From positions 1 to 9,525 of the forward strand of contig DQVN01000076.1 in assembly GCA_015661715.1 (NCBI GenBank): a DNA stretch of 9,525 nucleotides. The letters are read 5' to 3'. The notes under the pieces are model-generated. The model ran no database searches and was not told the origin of the DNA. It saw only the letters and a program-made list of their open reading frames with translations. This stretch comes from Sulfurivirga caldicuralii. Lineage in GTDB: Bacteria; Pseudomonadota; Gammaproteobacteria; Thiomicrospirales; Thiomicrospiraceae. This document shows, in pieces, positions 1-9,100 of the stretch. Within the stretch, counting starts at the first letter, position 1, and every line of letters starts with the position of its first letter. The position numbers were made by a program, and so were the translations under genes.

Positions 1-918
1 AACCTGAGCAAGTCGGGCGGGTCCCTCTCGTTCGGGCCGCGCGGGGCGAAGTTCACCATCGGTCCGAGGGGCAAGCGGGCCACGGTGGGCATTCCGAGAA
101 CAGGCCTTTTCTACACGACCACGCTTCCAAGCGGGTGGTCCCGCGGCAGGAGTGCGTCCTACTCAGCTCCGGCCGTCCCAACGGTCCGCCCGGAAGACCG
201 GCTGACGCTGGGTTTCTTCAAACGCCTTGTCACGCCGGACGACGAGGAGGCCCTGGTGGACGGGTGCCGGGAGTTGGTCCTCGGCAACGAAGAGAAGGCC
301 CTCGAGCACCTCGAGAAGGCCGTCCACTTGGCCGACGGCGTGTACCTTGCCGGTTTCCTGGCGCTCAAGCAGGAGTGGCTGATCGAGGCCGCGACCTACC
401 TGACGACGGCCGCCGAGAAGCACAGCCGTCTGGGCCGCTACTTCTCCAAGTACGGCATCTCCGCCACCATGAGTCTCCCCATCACAGACGAGGTGTCCGC
501 ACATGTGGGCCCGGATCTCCGCGGCGTTCTGTTGGGCCTGGTGGAGGTCTATCAGCGTCAGGCGCGCTGGGAGGATGCAATTGCCTGCCTGGAGCGCTTG
601 CGGCGGCTCGAACCCGACGACGTGGTGGTGAAGCTGTCCCTCGCGGAGCTGCTGTTGGACGCCCGCCCGGGCGAGAAGAACGTGTGCCGGAAAATCGTAC
701 GGCTGGCCGAAGGCATCGAGAACGAAACGCCGGTCCACACCGCTCTGCTGCACTACAAGGCCAGGGCCCTGCGTGGGCTCGGACTTCTGATTGCTGCGCG
801 GGAGACCCTGACGGGCGCCCTGCGCCGGAGGAAGGACCGGTCCGAGGAGCTGCTTCGGGCGCTCAGGTACGAACGGGCCCTGGTTTACGAGGACGTGGCG
901 GCCCGGTTGGGGCTGTGA
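1..918 (+). CDS. DUF4236 domain plus TPR-repeat protein, 5'-truncated
   Basis: The reading frame is open from the first base, so the gene starts outside the window; the ATG at 85 lies inside the domain and is not the start. Visible residues 1-42 fit DUF4236: NLSKSG at 1-6, a Gly-rich strand, KRATVG at 25-30 and GIPRTGLFYTTT at 30-41. DUF4236 proteins normally have about 15-20 more N-terminal residues, so the full protein is probably about 320-325 aa. After a Pro/Ser-rich linker (about 43-65) the rest is helical and TPR-like: EEKALEHLEKAV, then a clear pair around VEVYQRQARWEDAIACLERLRRLEPDD, then a C-terminal helix set. No signal peptide or membrane segment is visible. TPRs are protein-binding scaffolds; the function of DUF4236 is unknown, so no role is assigned. 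GC content and GC-rich third positions differ strongly from the rec genes. Domain calls are from memory of the families. Confidence 0.8.
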   Translation, partial: NLSKSGGSLSFGPRGAKFTIGPRGKRATVGIPRTGLFYTTTLPSGWSRGRSASYSAPAVPTVRPEDRLTLGFFKRLVTPDDEEALVDGCRELVLGNEEKALEHLEKAVHLADGVYLAGFLALKQEWLIEAATYLTTAAEKHSRLGRYFSKYGISATMSLPITDEVSAHVGPDLRGVLLGLVEVYQRQARWEDAIACLERLRRLEPDDVVVKLSLAELLLDARPGEKNVCRKIVRLAEGIENETPVHTALLHYKARALRGLGLLIAARETLTGALRRRKDRSEELLRALRYERALVYEDVAARLGL

Positions 919-972
919 CACGGAGCTGTGACATCCCATGCTTGCGACAAACTTGCGACACGGCTTGCGACA
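913..972. repeat. Five degenerate TGYGACA short repeats
   Basis: The 7-mer TGYGACA occurs at 914-920, 927-933, 943-949, 954-960 and 966-972, at spacings of 13, 16, 11 and 12 bases. The first two copies read CTGTGACA and the last three CTTGCGACA. There is a higher order: a copy followed by CGG and then a copy followed by TCC appears twice (914-936 and 954-975), with a single copy followed by AAC between, suggesting duplication of a two-copy unit. The first copy overlaps the stop codon of the TPR gene. A 5-bp GC hairpin (973-977 with 985-989) follows directly. The array could be an iteron-like protein-binding site, a degenerate repeat expansion, or part of a 3' end signal. Nothing in the sequence decides between these. 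Confidence 0.6.
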
Positions 973-1054
973 TCCGGGCTCAGGCCGGACGGGAGGAAAT
1001 CCGCATCAACGCCGTTTCCGCCCCTTCGGGGATGTGCCGCTCTTTGAAAAGATG

Positions 1055-1083
1055 TTGCGTATCAATATGTTAGGTGATATATT
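1055..1083 (+). promoter_or_regulatory. Possible sigma70-type promoter with overlapping inverted repeat
   Basis: TTGCGT at 1055-1060 (three of six -35 matches) and TATATT at 1078-1083 (five of six -10 matches) are separated by 17 bases, predicting a start near 1090. An inverted repeat, CAATAT at 1063-1068 and ATATTG at 1079-1084, covers the spacer and the -10 and could be an operator. The -35 is weak, so this is only a candidate. What makes it more plausible is the strong terminator 45-80 bases downstream with no large plus-strand gene in front of it. Confidence 0.25.
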
Positions 1084-1089
1084 GGCGGT

Positions 1090-1170
1090 GGAGAGTGGTT
1101 ATGAAGAGGGTTGCGCAAGAGGAACCAGAATTGCAAAACCCAGTGCTATAACACTGGGTTTTTTATTTTA
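1090..1170 (+). other. Possible short transcript with a 16-codon ORF
   Basis: Between the candidate promoter and the hairpin terminator lie about 80 bases. Within them ATG at 1101 opens a 16-residue frame, MKRVAQEEPELQNPVL, ending at TAA 1149-1151. GGAG at 1090-1093 sits 7 bases before the ATG, a plausible ribosome binding site. The stop codon lies in the terminator loop, so a translating ribosome would interfere with hairpin formation. The frame is closed upstream by TAG at 1071. TGGTT (1096-1100) can pair with AACCA (1123-1127). This could be a leader-type peptide, a small RNA, the degraded end of a lost gene, or chance. No homology is recognised and the call is weak. Confidence 0.2.
1135..1169. 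terminator. Rho-independent terminator, usable from both sides
   Basis: AAAACCCAGTG at 1135-1145 pairs perfectly over 11 bp with CACTGGGTTTT at 1152-1162 around the 6-base loop CTATAA. On the plus strand the stem runs into six T's (1159-1164), one A and four more T's, a strong signal. On the minus strand it lies 18 bases past the recD stop codon and is followed by four T's then GCAA, so it should also end the recCBD transcript, though less cleanly. The stem strength and T-tract are read directly; two-way use is inferred. Confidence 0.85.
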
Positions 1171-1180
1171 TCTGATCAAC

Positions 1181-2803
1181 TTAATCACATTTCAGTCCTG
1201 AAACTCTGTTTGTCTTGCGCTTGATCGCATCGCTTAAGGCCTGATCGGTGCCTGCAAATATAAACGCTTTTTTCGCCCGGGTGAGTGCGGTGTAAACCAG
1301 TTCTCGGGTTGTAATGGGTGTTTCCTCGTCGGGCAGTAGAAATAATACCTGGTCAAATTCTGCGCCCTGGGCTTTATGCACGGTCATGGCCAGTGCGGTT
1401 TCCCATCGGGGCAGTTGGCTGACTGCAACTGCGCGCATGGTCTCGCCCGTGGCAAACCAGGCCACGGGGGCGCCATCCAGCGGCAGAATAATGCCTTGAT
1501 CTCCATTAAACAGTCCCAACTGATAGTCGTTTTCCTGAATCAGGATGGGTTGACCGAGATACAGGTCATGGGCCAGGGGTTTGAGGCCGAACTGCTGAAT
1601 CAAGTGGTGGTTCAAGACGATGGTGCCCCATTTTTTGTGATAACGCAGGGGGGTCAACACTCTAAACTGTTCTAAAGCGTCCAGCAGCCTCTTGGCTTGC
1701 TCTGCCACCTCATGATAGCGCCCTGGATGAAATTGCTTGAGCAGATCAAGATAGGGCGCATAGGCTCGCATGGCGGCATTGAGCACGGGTTGCGCCTGCA
1801 GGGGTAGGGTTTGCAGCACCGATTGATCCGGCGCCTGCAGACATGCCCAGGCGGCAGCATGTTCACCGGTGAGTACGGCGGCGGCAAGCTCGCCGATGCT
1901 CCGTTCAAAGCGGTGGCTGCGGGTAAGCTGGCAATGGACCTGGGGGAAACATTGTGTCAGATCGGCCAGTACGCTGCCGGCTTCAACGGAGGCCAACTGA
2001 TTGGGATCGCCCATCAGGATCAATCGGCTTTGTGGTGTTATCGCCTGGATCAGTTTGGACAGGGTGAGCACATCGACCATGGATGCTTCATCCACCACAA
2101 TAAGATCCTGGTCGAGGGGGTTGTCCTTATGGTGACGCGGGTGAGGGGTATTGCCCATGCCTAACAGGCGGTGCAAGGTGCTGGGTGCCAATGCTTGCAG
2201 TCGCTGTTTCTGCTCAGGCGGTAGCGGTAGGGATGGAATGGCTTTGTCCAGGGCTGTTTTCATGCGGGCGGCGGCCTTACCAGTGGGGGCCGCCAAGGCG
2301 ATGGTCAGATCCGGCTGCTGGCGCAGCAGCGCGGCCAGCAGCCAGGCCAAGGTGGTGGTTTTACCTGTGCCCGGCCCGCCGGTCAGCAGGGTGAGCGGCT
2401 GAGCCAGCGCCCGTTTGATCTGCGTCAGCTTTTCCGCATCCAGATGGTGCAGCTTTGCGTGCTGGAGAAAGTCTTCCGCTAAGGATGCATTATGGTGCCG
2501 TTGTTGCACCAGCGGCTGTAATCCATTGAGGATATGCCGTTCCGCCTGCCAGTAAATCTGGAACTGCAACAGGTCACCAAGAAGCACCACTGGCGTGGGC
2601 TGCGAGCCATCGCCTACCCAAGGGCGTTTCTTCAACCAGGATTGATCTTTTTCGTCCACCTTAATGGCCGTATCGCCCCGCCCCTGGGCATCTAACAGTT
2701 TCATCACAATGGGGCGGGCCCGTTCGCGTTCGGCTTGATCCTTCGGCTCAAAAAGGCGCAGCAGTTGGTTCAATAGGGGGGTGGCCTGAGGCGTTTCGGT
2801 CAT
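1181..2803 (-). CDS. recD: RecBCD subunit RecD, 5'-3' helicase
   Basis: RecD is the fast 5'-3' SF1B motor of exonuclease V and restrains the complex until Chi is recognised. The 540-aa product has the motifs in order: Walker A TGGPGTGKTT at 141-150, motif Ia AAPTGKAAARM at 171-181, Walker B VVDEAS at 236-241, motif III LMGDPNQLASVEAG at 263-276, RSHRF at 295-299, NGDQG at 433-437, motif V TVHKAQGAEFDQV at 474-486 and motif VI VYTALTRAKK at 503-512. It is shorter than E. coli RecD (608 aa) with no core motif missing. The N-terminal 130 residues, which in the family contact the rest of the complex, are the least conserved. The start ATG overlaps the recB stop as ATGA, with GGGAG 7 bases upstream on the coding strand. 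It is the last gene of the operon, and a hairpin terminator follows after 18 bases. The companion genes exclude the stand-alone RecD2 type. Confidence 0.96.
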   Translation of the reverse strand: MTETPQATPLLNQLLRLFEPKDQAERERARPIVMKLLDAQGRGDTAIKVDEKDQSWLKKRPWVGDGSQPTPVVLLGDLLQFQIYWQAERHILNGLQPLVQQRHHNASLAEDFLQHAKLHHLDAEKLTQIKRALAQPLTLLTGGPGTGKTTTLAWLLAALLRQQPDLTIALAAPTGKAAARMKTALDKAIPSLPLPPEQKQRLQALAPSTLHRLLGMGNTPHPRHHKDNPLDQDLIVVDEASMVDVLTLSKLIQAITPQSRLILMGDPNQLASVEAGSVLADLTQCFPQVHCQLTRSHRFERSIGELAAAVLTGEHAAAWACLQAPDQSVLQTLPLQAQPVLNAAMRAYAPYLDLLKQFHPGRYHEVAEQAKRLLDALEQFRVLTPLRYHKKWGTIVLNHHLIQQFGLKPLAHDLYLGQPILIQENDYQLGLFNGDQGIILPLDGAPVAWFATGETMRAVAVSQLPRWETALAMTVHKAQGAEFDQVLFLLPDEETPITTRELVYTALTRAKKAFIFAGTDQALSDAIKRKTNRVSGLKCD

Positions 2804-5800
2804 GGGGCGTCTCCCATAAGCATATTGCGCACTTGATCCAACTGTTGCCGCGTAAAGTGGAAGGCATAGACCCCTTCTGTGCTGTCAGGTCGCATGCCGC
2901 GCATGAACAGATAGCGCACGCCTCCCAAATGGTGAGCCGGATCATAGTCTGGCTTAAAAGCACGCAGGTGGGCATCCAACGCTAAGGTATAGATCAACCC
3001 TTGCAAGGTATAGTGGTGCGCTGCCATGGCTGTTGCCAGCGTCTGCTGGTCATAGGCGGGCAAGCGGTTGGTTTTATAGTCCACAATGTAATAGCGTTCC
3101 CCCGCCTCGACAATCAGATCAATATAGCCTTGCAGAAAGCCGTGCACGCTACGCCGATCCACAGGCGACCAGTCAGGCCGGTCTTTAAACAGGGCATTGA
3201 GTTGATCCACCTGCAGCTTAGGGGCGTGCAAAACGAAGTGATATTCTTTTCGTACCGCATGCGTCGGGAGATCTTTTAACCTGAATGGTTGACAATCTCC
3301 AGCAAGGGTTTGCTCAACCAGTGCTTGCAAGGTCGGCCACTTTTCTTCCCAGTTATTCGAAAAGCGCTGCCACTTATCCTTAAGCCATGCCCAGTCAGGC
3401 TGTGCGAAGTCCGTCTGTTGCAGAAAATCGTGCATGAGCTTACCGAAAGCGGCCCCAGCAGGCAGCGGATCGTTCATTTCTGCTGGGGTGCTATCCGCTT
3501 CCTCTTCCCAGCGCTCATAGGGCGATTCAGCACCGCCATGGCGGATCAGGCCGCTGTAGCTGGTAAGCAGGCGGCAGCGTTGCCGCAAAGCGGAAAAATC
3601 GATTTCTGGCGGCGCCACTAAGGGCGCGTCTGCCTGCTGCGGTATCCAGGCAGACAATGGCGCTGACTTATCCTCATAGTCATCGAAGCGGAAAAGGGCG
3701 GATGCGCACAAAGCGGAGAGACGGGGGCGCAGAATACCATTGAGCGCATCCGGCCAGTATTTTTGTGCTTTGTCCGCATTGGGCCAGTAAATGGTCAAAT
3801 GGCTTATGGCTCGGGTGCAGGCCACATAGAACAGGCGGCGTAATTCTTGCTGTTCTTGAGCGATCAGTTCATCTTTATCTTCCTTGGAAAAGCACGCCTT
3901 TTTGCCGTAGGGTGTGGGTTTGGCCAAGGGATATTTTTGACTTCTAACAACACCCCCTCTCCATGCGCCATAGATAAATACGATGGGATACTCTAGGCCT
4001 TTAGCGCTGTGCATGGTGACAATCTCCACCGCATCGTCGTCTTTTTCCAGACGCAGGGTATGGTGCTCATCAGCAGCCTGTTGATGCTGGTGTATCGCCC
4101 AGCGCATCAACGCCTGAGGCGAGCCTTGCTGCTGATGGGCCTGGCTTTGGAGCAGCTCCAACAGATGGCGGGTGTCTGCCATACGGCGATCACCATCAGG
4201 CAATCTGGCCAGACGATGCCACACTTGCGCTTGCTGGAACAGGTGTAGCAGAGCGCTGAGCACATCCTCCTGCTGCCAACGCTGCAATGCCGTGCTCAAC
4301 ATCAGTTGGGCCGCGGCATAACGGGCCTCATCATCCAGATCGGACAGGGTGTACTGAAAATAGGGGCCGGCAAGCACGGCGCGCACATGTGCCCGCTGGC
4401 GGGGATGCAAAATCGCCTGCAGAAGCTGTAACAGCGCCTTGGCACTGTCGCTGTGCCACACAGATGTCTTACTGGTCAGCACACTGGGCACCTTCACCTG
4501 GCGTAGCGCTTTCTGCACCCTCAGGGCATCCGTATTGTTTTTCACCAGCACGGCGATATGGCCCGGTTTGACCGGCTGCTGCTGCAACTGACCGGCTTTC
4601 AGGACACGAACCACATCCCGCGCCAGTTGTTGACAGGTGGCCTCTTCCATATCAGCAAGCCCCTGCCCTCTGACAATGCGAATGGTCTCCATAGGCTGGC
4701 CTGCTAAGGTGAAAGCCAGCTCGTCTGCCTTCCGTCCGCTGTTGACCGGTTGATAAAGGCAATCCTCGCTTAGAAAGGTGTTCTCATCCGCCACCTCGGC
4801 AAACAGCTGATTGAACCCTTCAATCAGCTTGGGGTGGGAGCGATAGTTGGTGTCCAGGGTATGGTGAAACCGGGCCGCCTTGACCGCCGCAAAATAGGTC
4901 AACAGATTGGCTCCGCGAAAACTGTAGATGGCCTGCTTCGGGTCGCCAATCAAAAACAACCAGTGGGTATCGCCGTTGCCGAACAGGGTGCTGAACAGGC
5001 GCCATTGATCCGGGTCGGTGTCCTGAAATTCATCGATTAAACAGGCTTGATACTGCTGGCGCAGTTGCTGACACAACTCACCTTGAGAACTGACAGCATC
5101 GGCCAACAGGCGTTTGAGGTTGTCATAGGTGAACAAACCCTGCTGCTGAAGCTTTTGTTGGCGCAGCGTTTGCCACTGGGTATAAAGGTCTTTGAACCAG
5201 CTTTGTACCAGGGTTTCTTCGGCCGTTATTAAATATTGCACATCATGAGCCAGCGCCGCCATCTCATCCCGTATCGCCTGCGGCAGGCTGTCATAAGGAG
5301 ATTTTTTCGTCAAACTTCTTTTGAGGTATTGATCAAGGGGTGTGTCATCCTCCATTCGGGGCAGTTGTCCCGCTTTAAGCGGATCGAGAATCATACGGGC
5401 GCATTTTTTAAGACTTTTCGGGTTACAGCCATGACGCACGGTATCCAAAGCCGCGCCGATTGCCTGCAATCGTTCTTTGGTCCATTTTGTATGCACTGCC
5501 TCATAGCGCTGCCACAGAGGCTGCCAAGCAGACAGGTCTTCCGCAAAGGTCGCCCCGATCCCTAATTTTTCAACCCGCTCAAAGAGTTCATCCGGCGATG
5601 CCCAGCGGGAGAGCATCATATGACGCATCTGCACCGGCAGCTCATCCAACTGATGCCACAGGCTGTCAATTATTTGCTGATCCAGCCGGCCTTTATCCTC
5701 CACCAAGGTGGCGTCCCAGCTCAAACCTAACGATGGCGCATGCTCCTTGACCACCTGCATGGCAAAGGCATCAATGGTATAGATGGGCGCGCGATCCAGC

Positions 5801-6129
5801 ATCAGATACGCCCGCAAAATAGCCTTGCGTGCATCGGTCTTGTCATGGAGCTGATCAACCCAATCCTGTAGGCTTTTATCCTGGAGCGAACCTTTATCCA
5901 GCGCCTGCAGCACCTCGCTCAGGCGGGCAAAAATTCGCTCGCGCAGCTCCGCCGCCGCAGCACGGGTAAAGGTGACCACCAGAATCCGCTCAATGGGCAT
6001 ACCCTTCTCCACCACCAGCCGCACCACCAGTTGCGCCAGGGTATAGGTCTTGCCTGTGCCGGCACTGGCCTCAATGGCATGAATGCCCTGCATCAATGGG
6101 TCGTGATAGAGATCAAAGGGCGCTTTCAT
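2800..6129 (-). CDS. recB: RecBCD subunit RecB, 3'-5' helicase and nuclease
   Basis: RecB supplies the 3'-5' SF1A helicase, the only nuclease active site of exonuclease V and the RecA-loading surface. In the 1109-aa product the helicase motifs are Walker A ASAGTGKTY at 21-29, VVTFTRAAAAELRERI at 51-66, Walker B LIDEFQDTDPDQW at 364-376, motif III LIGDPKQAIYSFRGA at 393-407, motif IV LDTNYRSHP at 425-433, motif V VTMHSAKGLEYPIVF at 704-718 and motif VI LFYVACTRA at 766-774. The C-terminal nuclease domain has H900 in GKLMHDFLQ, D1004 in GYIDLIV, D1017 and K1019 in IVDYKTNRL, and the QGLIY motif (Q1043, Y1047), so the catalytic set is complete. E. coli RecB is 1180 aa. The start overlaps the recC stop as ATGA, with AGGAG 8 bases upstream on the coding strand. 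No ptrA-like protease gene separates it from recC. It could be mistaken for AddA, but the recC and recD neighbours settle the call. Confidence 0.97.
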   Translation of the reverse strand: MKAPFDLYHDPLMQGIHAIEASAGTGKTYTLAQLVVRLVVEKGMPIERILVVTFTRAAAAELRERIFARLSEVLQALDKGSLQDKSLQDWVDQLHDKTDARKAILRAYLMLDRAPIYTIDAFAMQVVKEHAPSLGLSWDATLVEDKGRLDQQIIDSLWHQLDELPVQMRHMMLSRWASPDELFERVEKLGIGATFAEDLSAWQPLWQRYEAVHTKWTKERLQAIGAALDTVRHGCNPKSLKKCARMILDPLKAGQLPRMEDDTPLDQYLKRSLTKKSPYDSLPQAIRDEMAALAHDVQYLITAEETLVQSWFKDLYTQWQTLRQQKLQQQGLFTYDNLKRLLADAVSSQGELCQQLRQQYQACLIDEFQDTDPDQWRLFSTLFGNGDTHWLFLIGDPKQAIYSFRGANLLTYFAAVKAARFHHTLDTNYRSHPKLIEGFNQLFAEVADENTFLSEDCLYQPVNSGRKADELAFTLAGQPMETIRIVRGQGLADMEEATCQQLARDVVRVLKAGQLQQQPVKPGHIAVLVKNNTDALRVQKALRQVKVPSVLTSKTSVWHSDSAKALLQLLQAILHPRQRAHVRAVLAGPYFQYTLSDLDDEARYAAAQLMLSTALQRWQQEDVLSALLHLFQQAQVWHRLARLPDGDRRMADTRHLLELLQSQAHQQQGSPQALMRWAIHQHQQAADEHHTLRLEKDDDAVEIVTMHSAKGLEYPIVFIYGAWRGGVVRSQKYPLAKPTPYGKKACFSKEDKDELIAQEQQELRRLFYVACTRAISHLTIYWPNADKAQKYWPDALNGILRPRLSALCASALFRFDDYEDKSAPLSAWIPQQADAPLVAPPEIDFSALRQRCRLLTSYSGLIRHGGAESPYERWEEEADSTPAEMNDPLPAGAAFGKLMHDFLQQTDFAQPDWAWLKDKWQRFSNNWEEKWPTLQALVEQTLAGDCQPFRLKDLPTHAVRKEYHFVLHAPKLQVDQLNALFKDRPDWSPVDRRSVHGFLQGYIDLIVEAGERYYIVDYKTNRLPAYDQQTLATAMAAHHYTLQGLIYTLALDAHLRAFKPDYDPAHHLGGVRYLFMRGMRPDSTEGVYAFHFTRQQLDQVRNMLMGDAP

Positions 6130-9100
6130 TGAATATGCTCCTGATGGGCTTGCCAGAAGCTCAACACTGGCTGCAGTTTTTCATAGGCATCCGCCAGTCT
6201 TTGCTGCAACGCGGCCCTGTCCAGATGACGCACATACAGCAACCAGGTCTCATCCGGGTTGGGCTCTTTATAGCCTGGAATACGCAAACCGCAGGATAAG
6301 GCAGCGGCTTTTTCCCAGTTTTGCCTTTTCTTCTCTGCCTTATCCTTGAGCCATTGCATCATCCATTTTCCCCGCCATAAAGGCGGTGCCTGCAAAACCT
6401 GGTCAAACAGCACCAACCACTGCTTAAGCTGCTCAATGGCCACCTCTGAACTCAGCGGAGCTAAGCGCCACACCACCGGCTTTAATTTTTCCTTGCCTTC
6501 CAGGTGACCCACCCAGGTCGTCTGCTGCCCTTGCACCGCATTAAGCAGTAAATGACTCAACCAATAGTGCAGAGCTTGCTTCTTGAGCGGATAGGGATGG
6601 AAGAGCCTCTGCCCCCCTTCATGACGATAGCGGAACGAATGGGTCAAAGTCCATTGTCCAACCGTTAAAGTGTGCCTTTCCGCTGCCAAAGGGTTGCCCA
6701 GATCATGGGTCTGATCGAGCTTACGCTCCAGATCCGCCACCAAATCGATACCATCTCTGACCGCCTGTTCAGCGGCGGTCGATAAAGGCCAGCGCCCTTC
6801 CGCCTGCCAACGGCGCAGGATACGACTGGCCTGTTCGGCGGGACTATCGCCTTGGATGGCATCATGAAAATCCCATCGATCCTGATCATTGACCGTCAAC
6901 TTTTCCCGTGGCTCAGGCAGTTCCTTCACCTTATGCACAGAGATGCCAGCCTGCGCAAGCGCCCAGTTGACGGGGTCAGACAATGCCTGATATAACGCTT
7001 GCAACGGCAGTGTCTTATCCGACCACCCAATAGGATGCTGCCACAGAGGAGACAGATTTTTCTCGGTTTGCTGCAAGGCCCGACAAATGGCAAAATCCTC
7101 GATCAAGCGCCCTTGCAGCTTACCGCCCTGAACAAAGTAATCGCTGTGGAAGGGAAAAGCCTTATGGGAAAGGGTGATTTCCTCCAGCGCCACCCCATAA
7201 TGGTGCGCCAGGGTGTCTCTCAGCTCCATCACCACCTGGGCAGGCGGTTGTGGCGTATTCTTATCCGCACTGAGCCCTTGCCAGAGAATCTCCAACCGAT
7301 CCCGCACGCTGAGCAACAGCTCCAAAAAAGTGTAACGGTCTTCCGCCCTCAAATCCCGATCCCCTATACGGAACTGTGCCTGCATCAGATCAAAACTGGC
7401 TGTGACATGGGGCCGCGGAAAACTGCGCTCGTCCATGCCCAACAAAAACACCACCTTGATGGGAATAGAGCGCATGGGCAATAGATCGCAAAAGGTGATG
7501 CCATGGGAGAGAAAACCCGCGCTGCTGCGCCGCTCAGCACCCAATGACTGGGCCCAGCTAGCCAGGGTTTCCAGAGAGATAGGCGCATCCCCCAGAACGC
7601 TCGTCTCCTGACGCCAGGCCTCAATGGCCTCGACTAACGGCAAACGCTCAGGGGCATCCGCCCCATAGAAAAACTCGACCAACTGATGCAACTTCTCGGC
7701 CCACGCCTGCGCTGGCTGCGCCTGCTGCGCAAAGCCAAGCCAATCTTCAATCAGATCAAACAGGGCCAAAAGCGGAGATAACCGCTGAATCCCCGTCCCC
7801 TCCAGCGCAGTAACCGGCGCATGCCCCTGCCATAAATCCGCTGCCGCATGCATCACCGACCCCAACAGCAACCGCTGCAAACCGTCCCGCCAATGATTAC
7901 GGTGCTGATCACCCGCCAGCCCCCAGCGCACCTGCCCCTGCTCGACCACAACCTCATACAGTTGCGCCAACTGTTGCGCCGACAACCTGAGCCGGCTCTG
8001 CACTTCCACCTGGTGCAAAAAGCCAAACACCTCGTCCCAATCCAGACGGCCCTGCAACAGCACAAGCCAGTCATTCAGCAACTGCAGCGCCGGTGCCTCC
8101 GTTGCAATACTGCGATCAGCAACCGTATGGGGAAAATCAGCAAACAGACTTTCAATAAACGAACGATAAGGGGTCAAATCCGGCGCCATGACCACAATAT
8201 CATTGAATGAGAGGCTGGGATCCTCTGCCATAAGGGCGAGAATACGATCCCGCAACACCTCCACCTCCCGCTGGGGCGTGTGGCAACGGTGAAAAAGAAT
8301 ATTGCGCTCGACCCCTTCCGCCTTTTCAATCTCATCTGGCGCACGATTCAGCAGCAAATCTTGCTGCAACCGACCCAAAAGCGTAGAAACATCAGGCGAC
8401 TGAAAGTATTCCATCCGGTCATATACCTGCCCATCCGCCTCCAACAAAAGATGCTGAAAGTGCGCCCCCTGTCGTCCCAAAGCCAGCAGCAACGGATGAA
8501 ACCCCGCCTCAATATCCGTAACGCCGGCTTCCCCCTCCAGCAACATCGCTTTCAGCTGTTGTCTGCGGCTGGGCAAATCCGCCCAAAAATCTTCCGTGGG
8601 CGAAAGGGTAAACAGATGCACCGGCACATGCCGGCTCAACGCCTGCAGCGCCTGCAACATTAACGGCGGCATAAAGCTCATGCCAAAAGCAAAGACCTGA
8701 TCGGGCAGGTTGGAAATCTGCGTGCTCGAATTAAGCCGGTCAATCAATCCCTGCCACAACTCACCCCGGTGCGGCGATAGGTTCAATGCCTGCCACAAAC
8801 GCATTTGCCAACGCTCATGGGGGTTATCCGTGATACAGACACCCCTCGTCCAGGCCGCCAGCCAATCCGCACGGTAGATCTGATACTGGTCAAACAGGTT
8901 CGCCACCTGCTCAGCCAGCAAAAACCGGCGCCTGTCCCCACCCGCTCCCCTCAACATGGGCTTGAGCAAAGGCTCCTGAGAAAAGGGCGGCTCACGCAAC
9001 AAAGCCTCAATGCGCCAGCGAATCTGTTCCCGCTGCAACCTTTCACAGGAAAGATCAGCATCAAGATCACCGGCCAATTGATCAAAAAAAGTCTGCGGAA

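Noticed and set aside
163..939. A 258-codon minus-strand frame opposite the TPR gene
   Set aside because: Long antisense frames are common in GC-rich genes, and it has no recognisable domain or start signal.
913..975. A CRISPR array
   Set aside because: The repeats are 7-9 bases with 2-9 base gaps, far too short, and no cas gene is present.
1021..1031. CCCCTTCGGGG hairpin as terminator of the TPR gene
   Set aside because: Only about three to four base pairs with no T-tract after it.
135..1073. A 312-codon plus-strand frame overlapping the TPR gene
   Set aside because: It is the +3 shadow of a GC-rich gene: Arg/Gly/Pro-rich with no domain, while the overlapping frame has DUF4236 and TPR signatures.
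1090..1170. A tRNA or tmRNA 3' end, prompted by AACCA at 1123-1127
   Set aside because: There is no T-loop GTTCRA motif, no acceptor stem partner and no anticodon arm.
1..1180. A mobile element as the source of the GC-rich segment
   Set aside because: No transposase, integrase, terminal inverted repeat or target-site duplication is visible in this window.
938..1201. An 87-codon plus-strand frame across the gap and the end of recD
   Set aside because: It runs through the repeat array and the terminator, overlaps the recD end and has no ribosome binding site; its composition changes along its length.
6999..7484. A 161-codon plus-strand frame opposite recC, and similar ones at 8280-8663 and 8805-9296
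   Set aside because: All are antisense to conserved RecC sequence, rich in Gln/Arg/His/Pro as expected from the complement, and lack domains.
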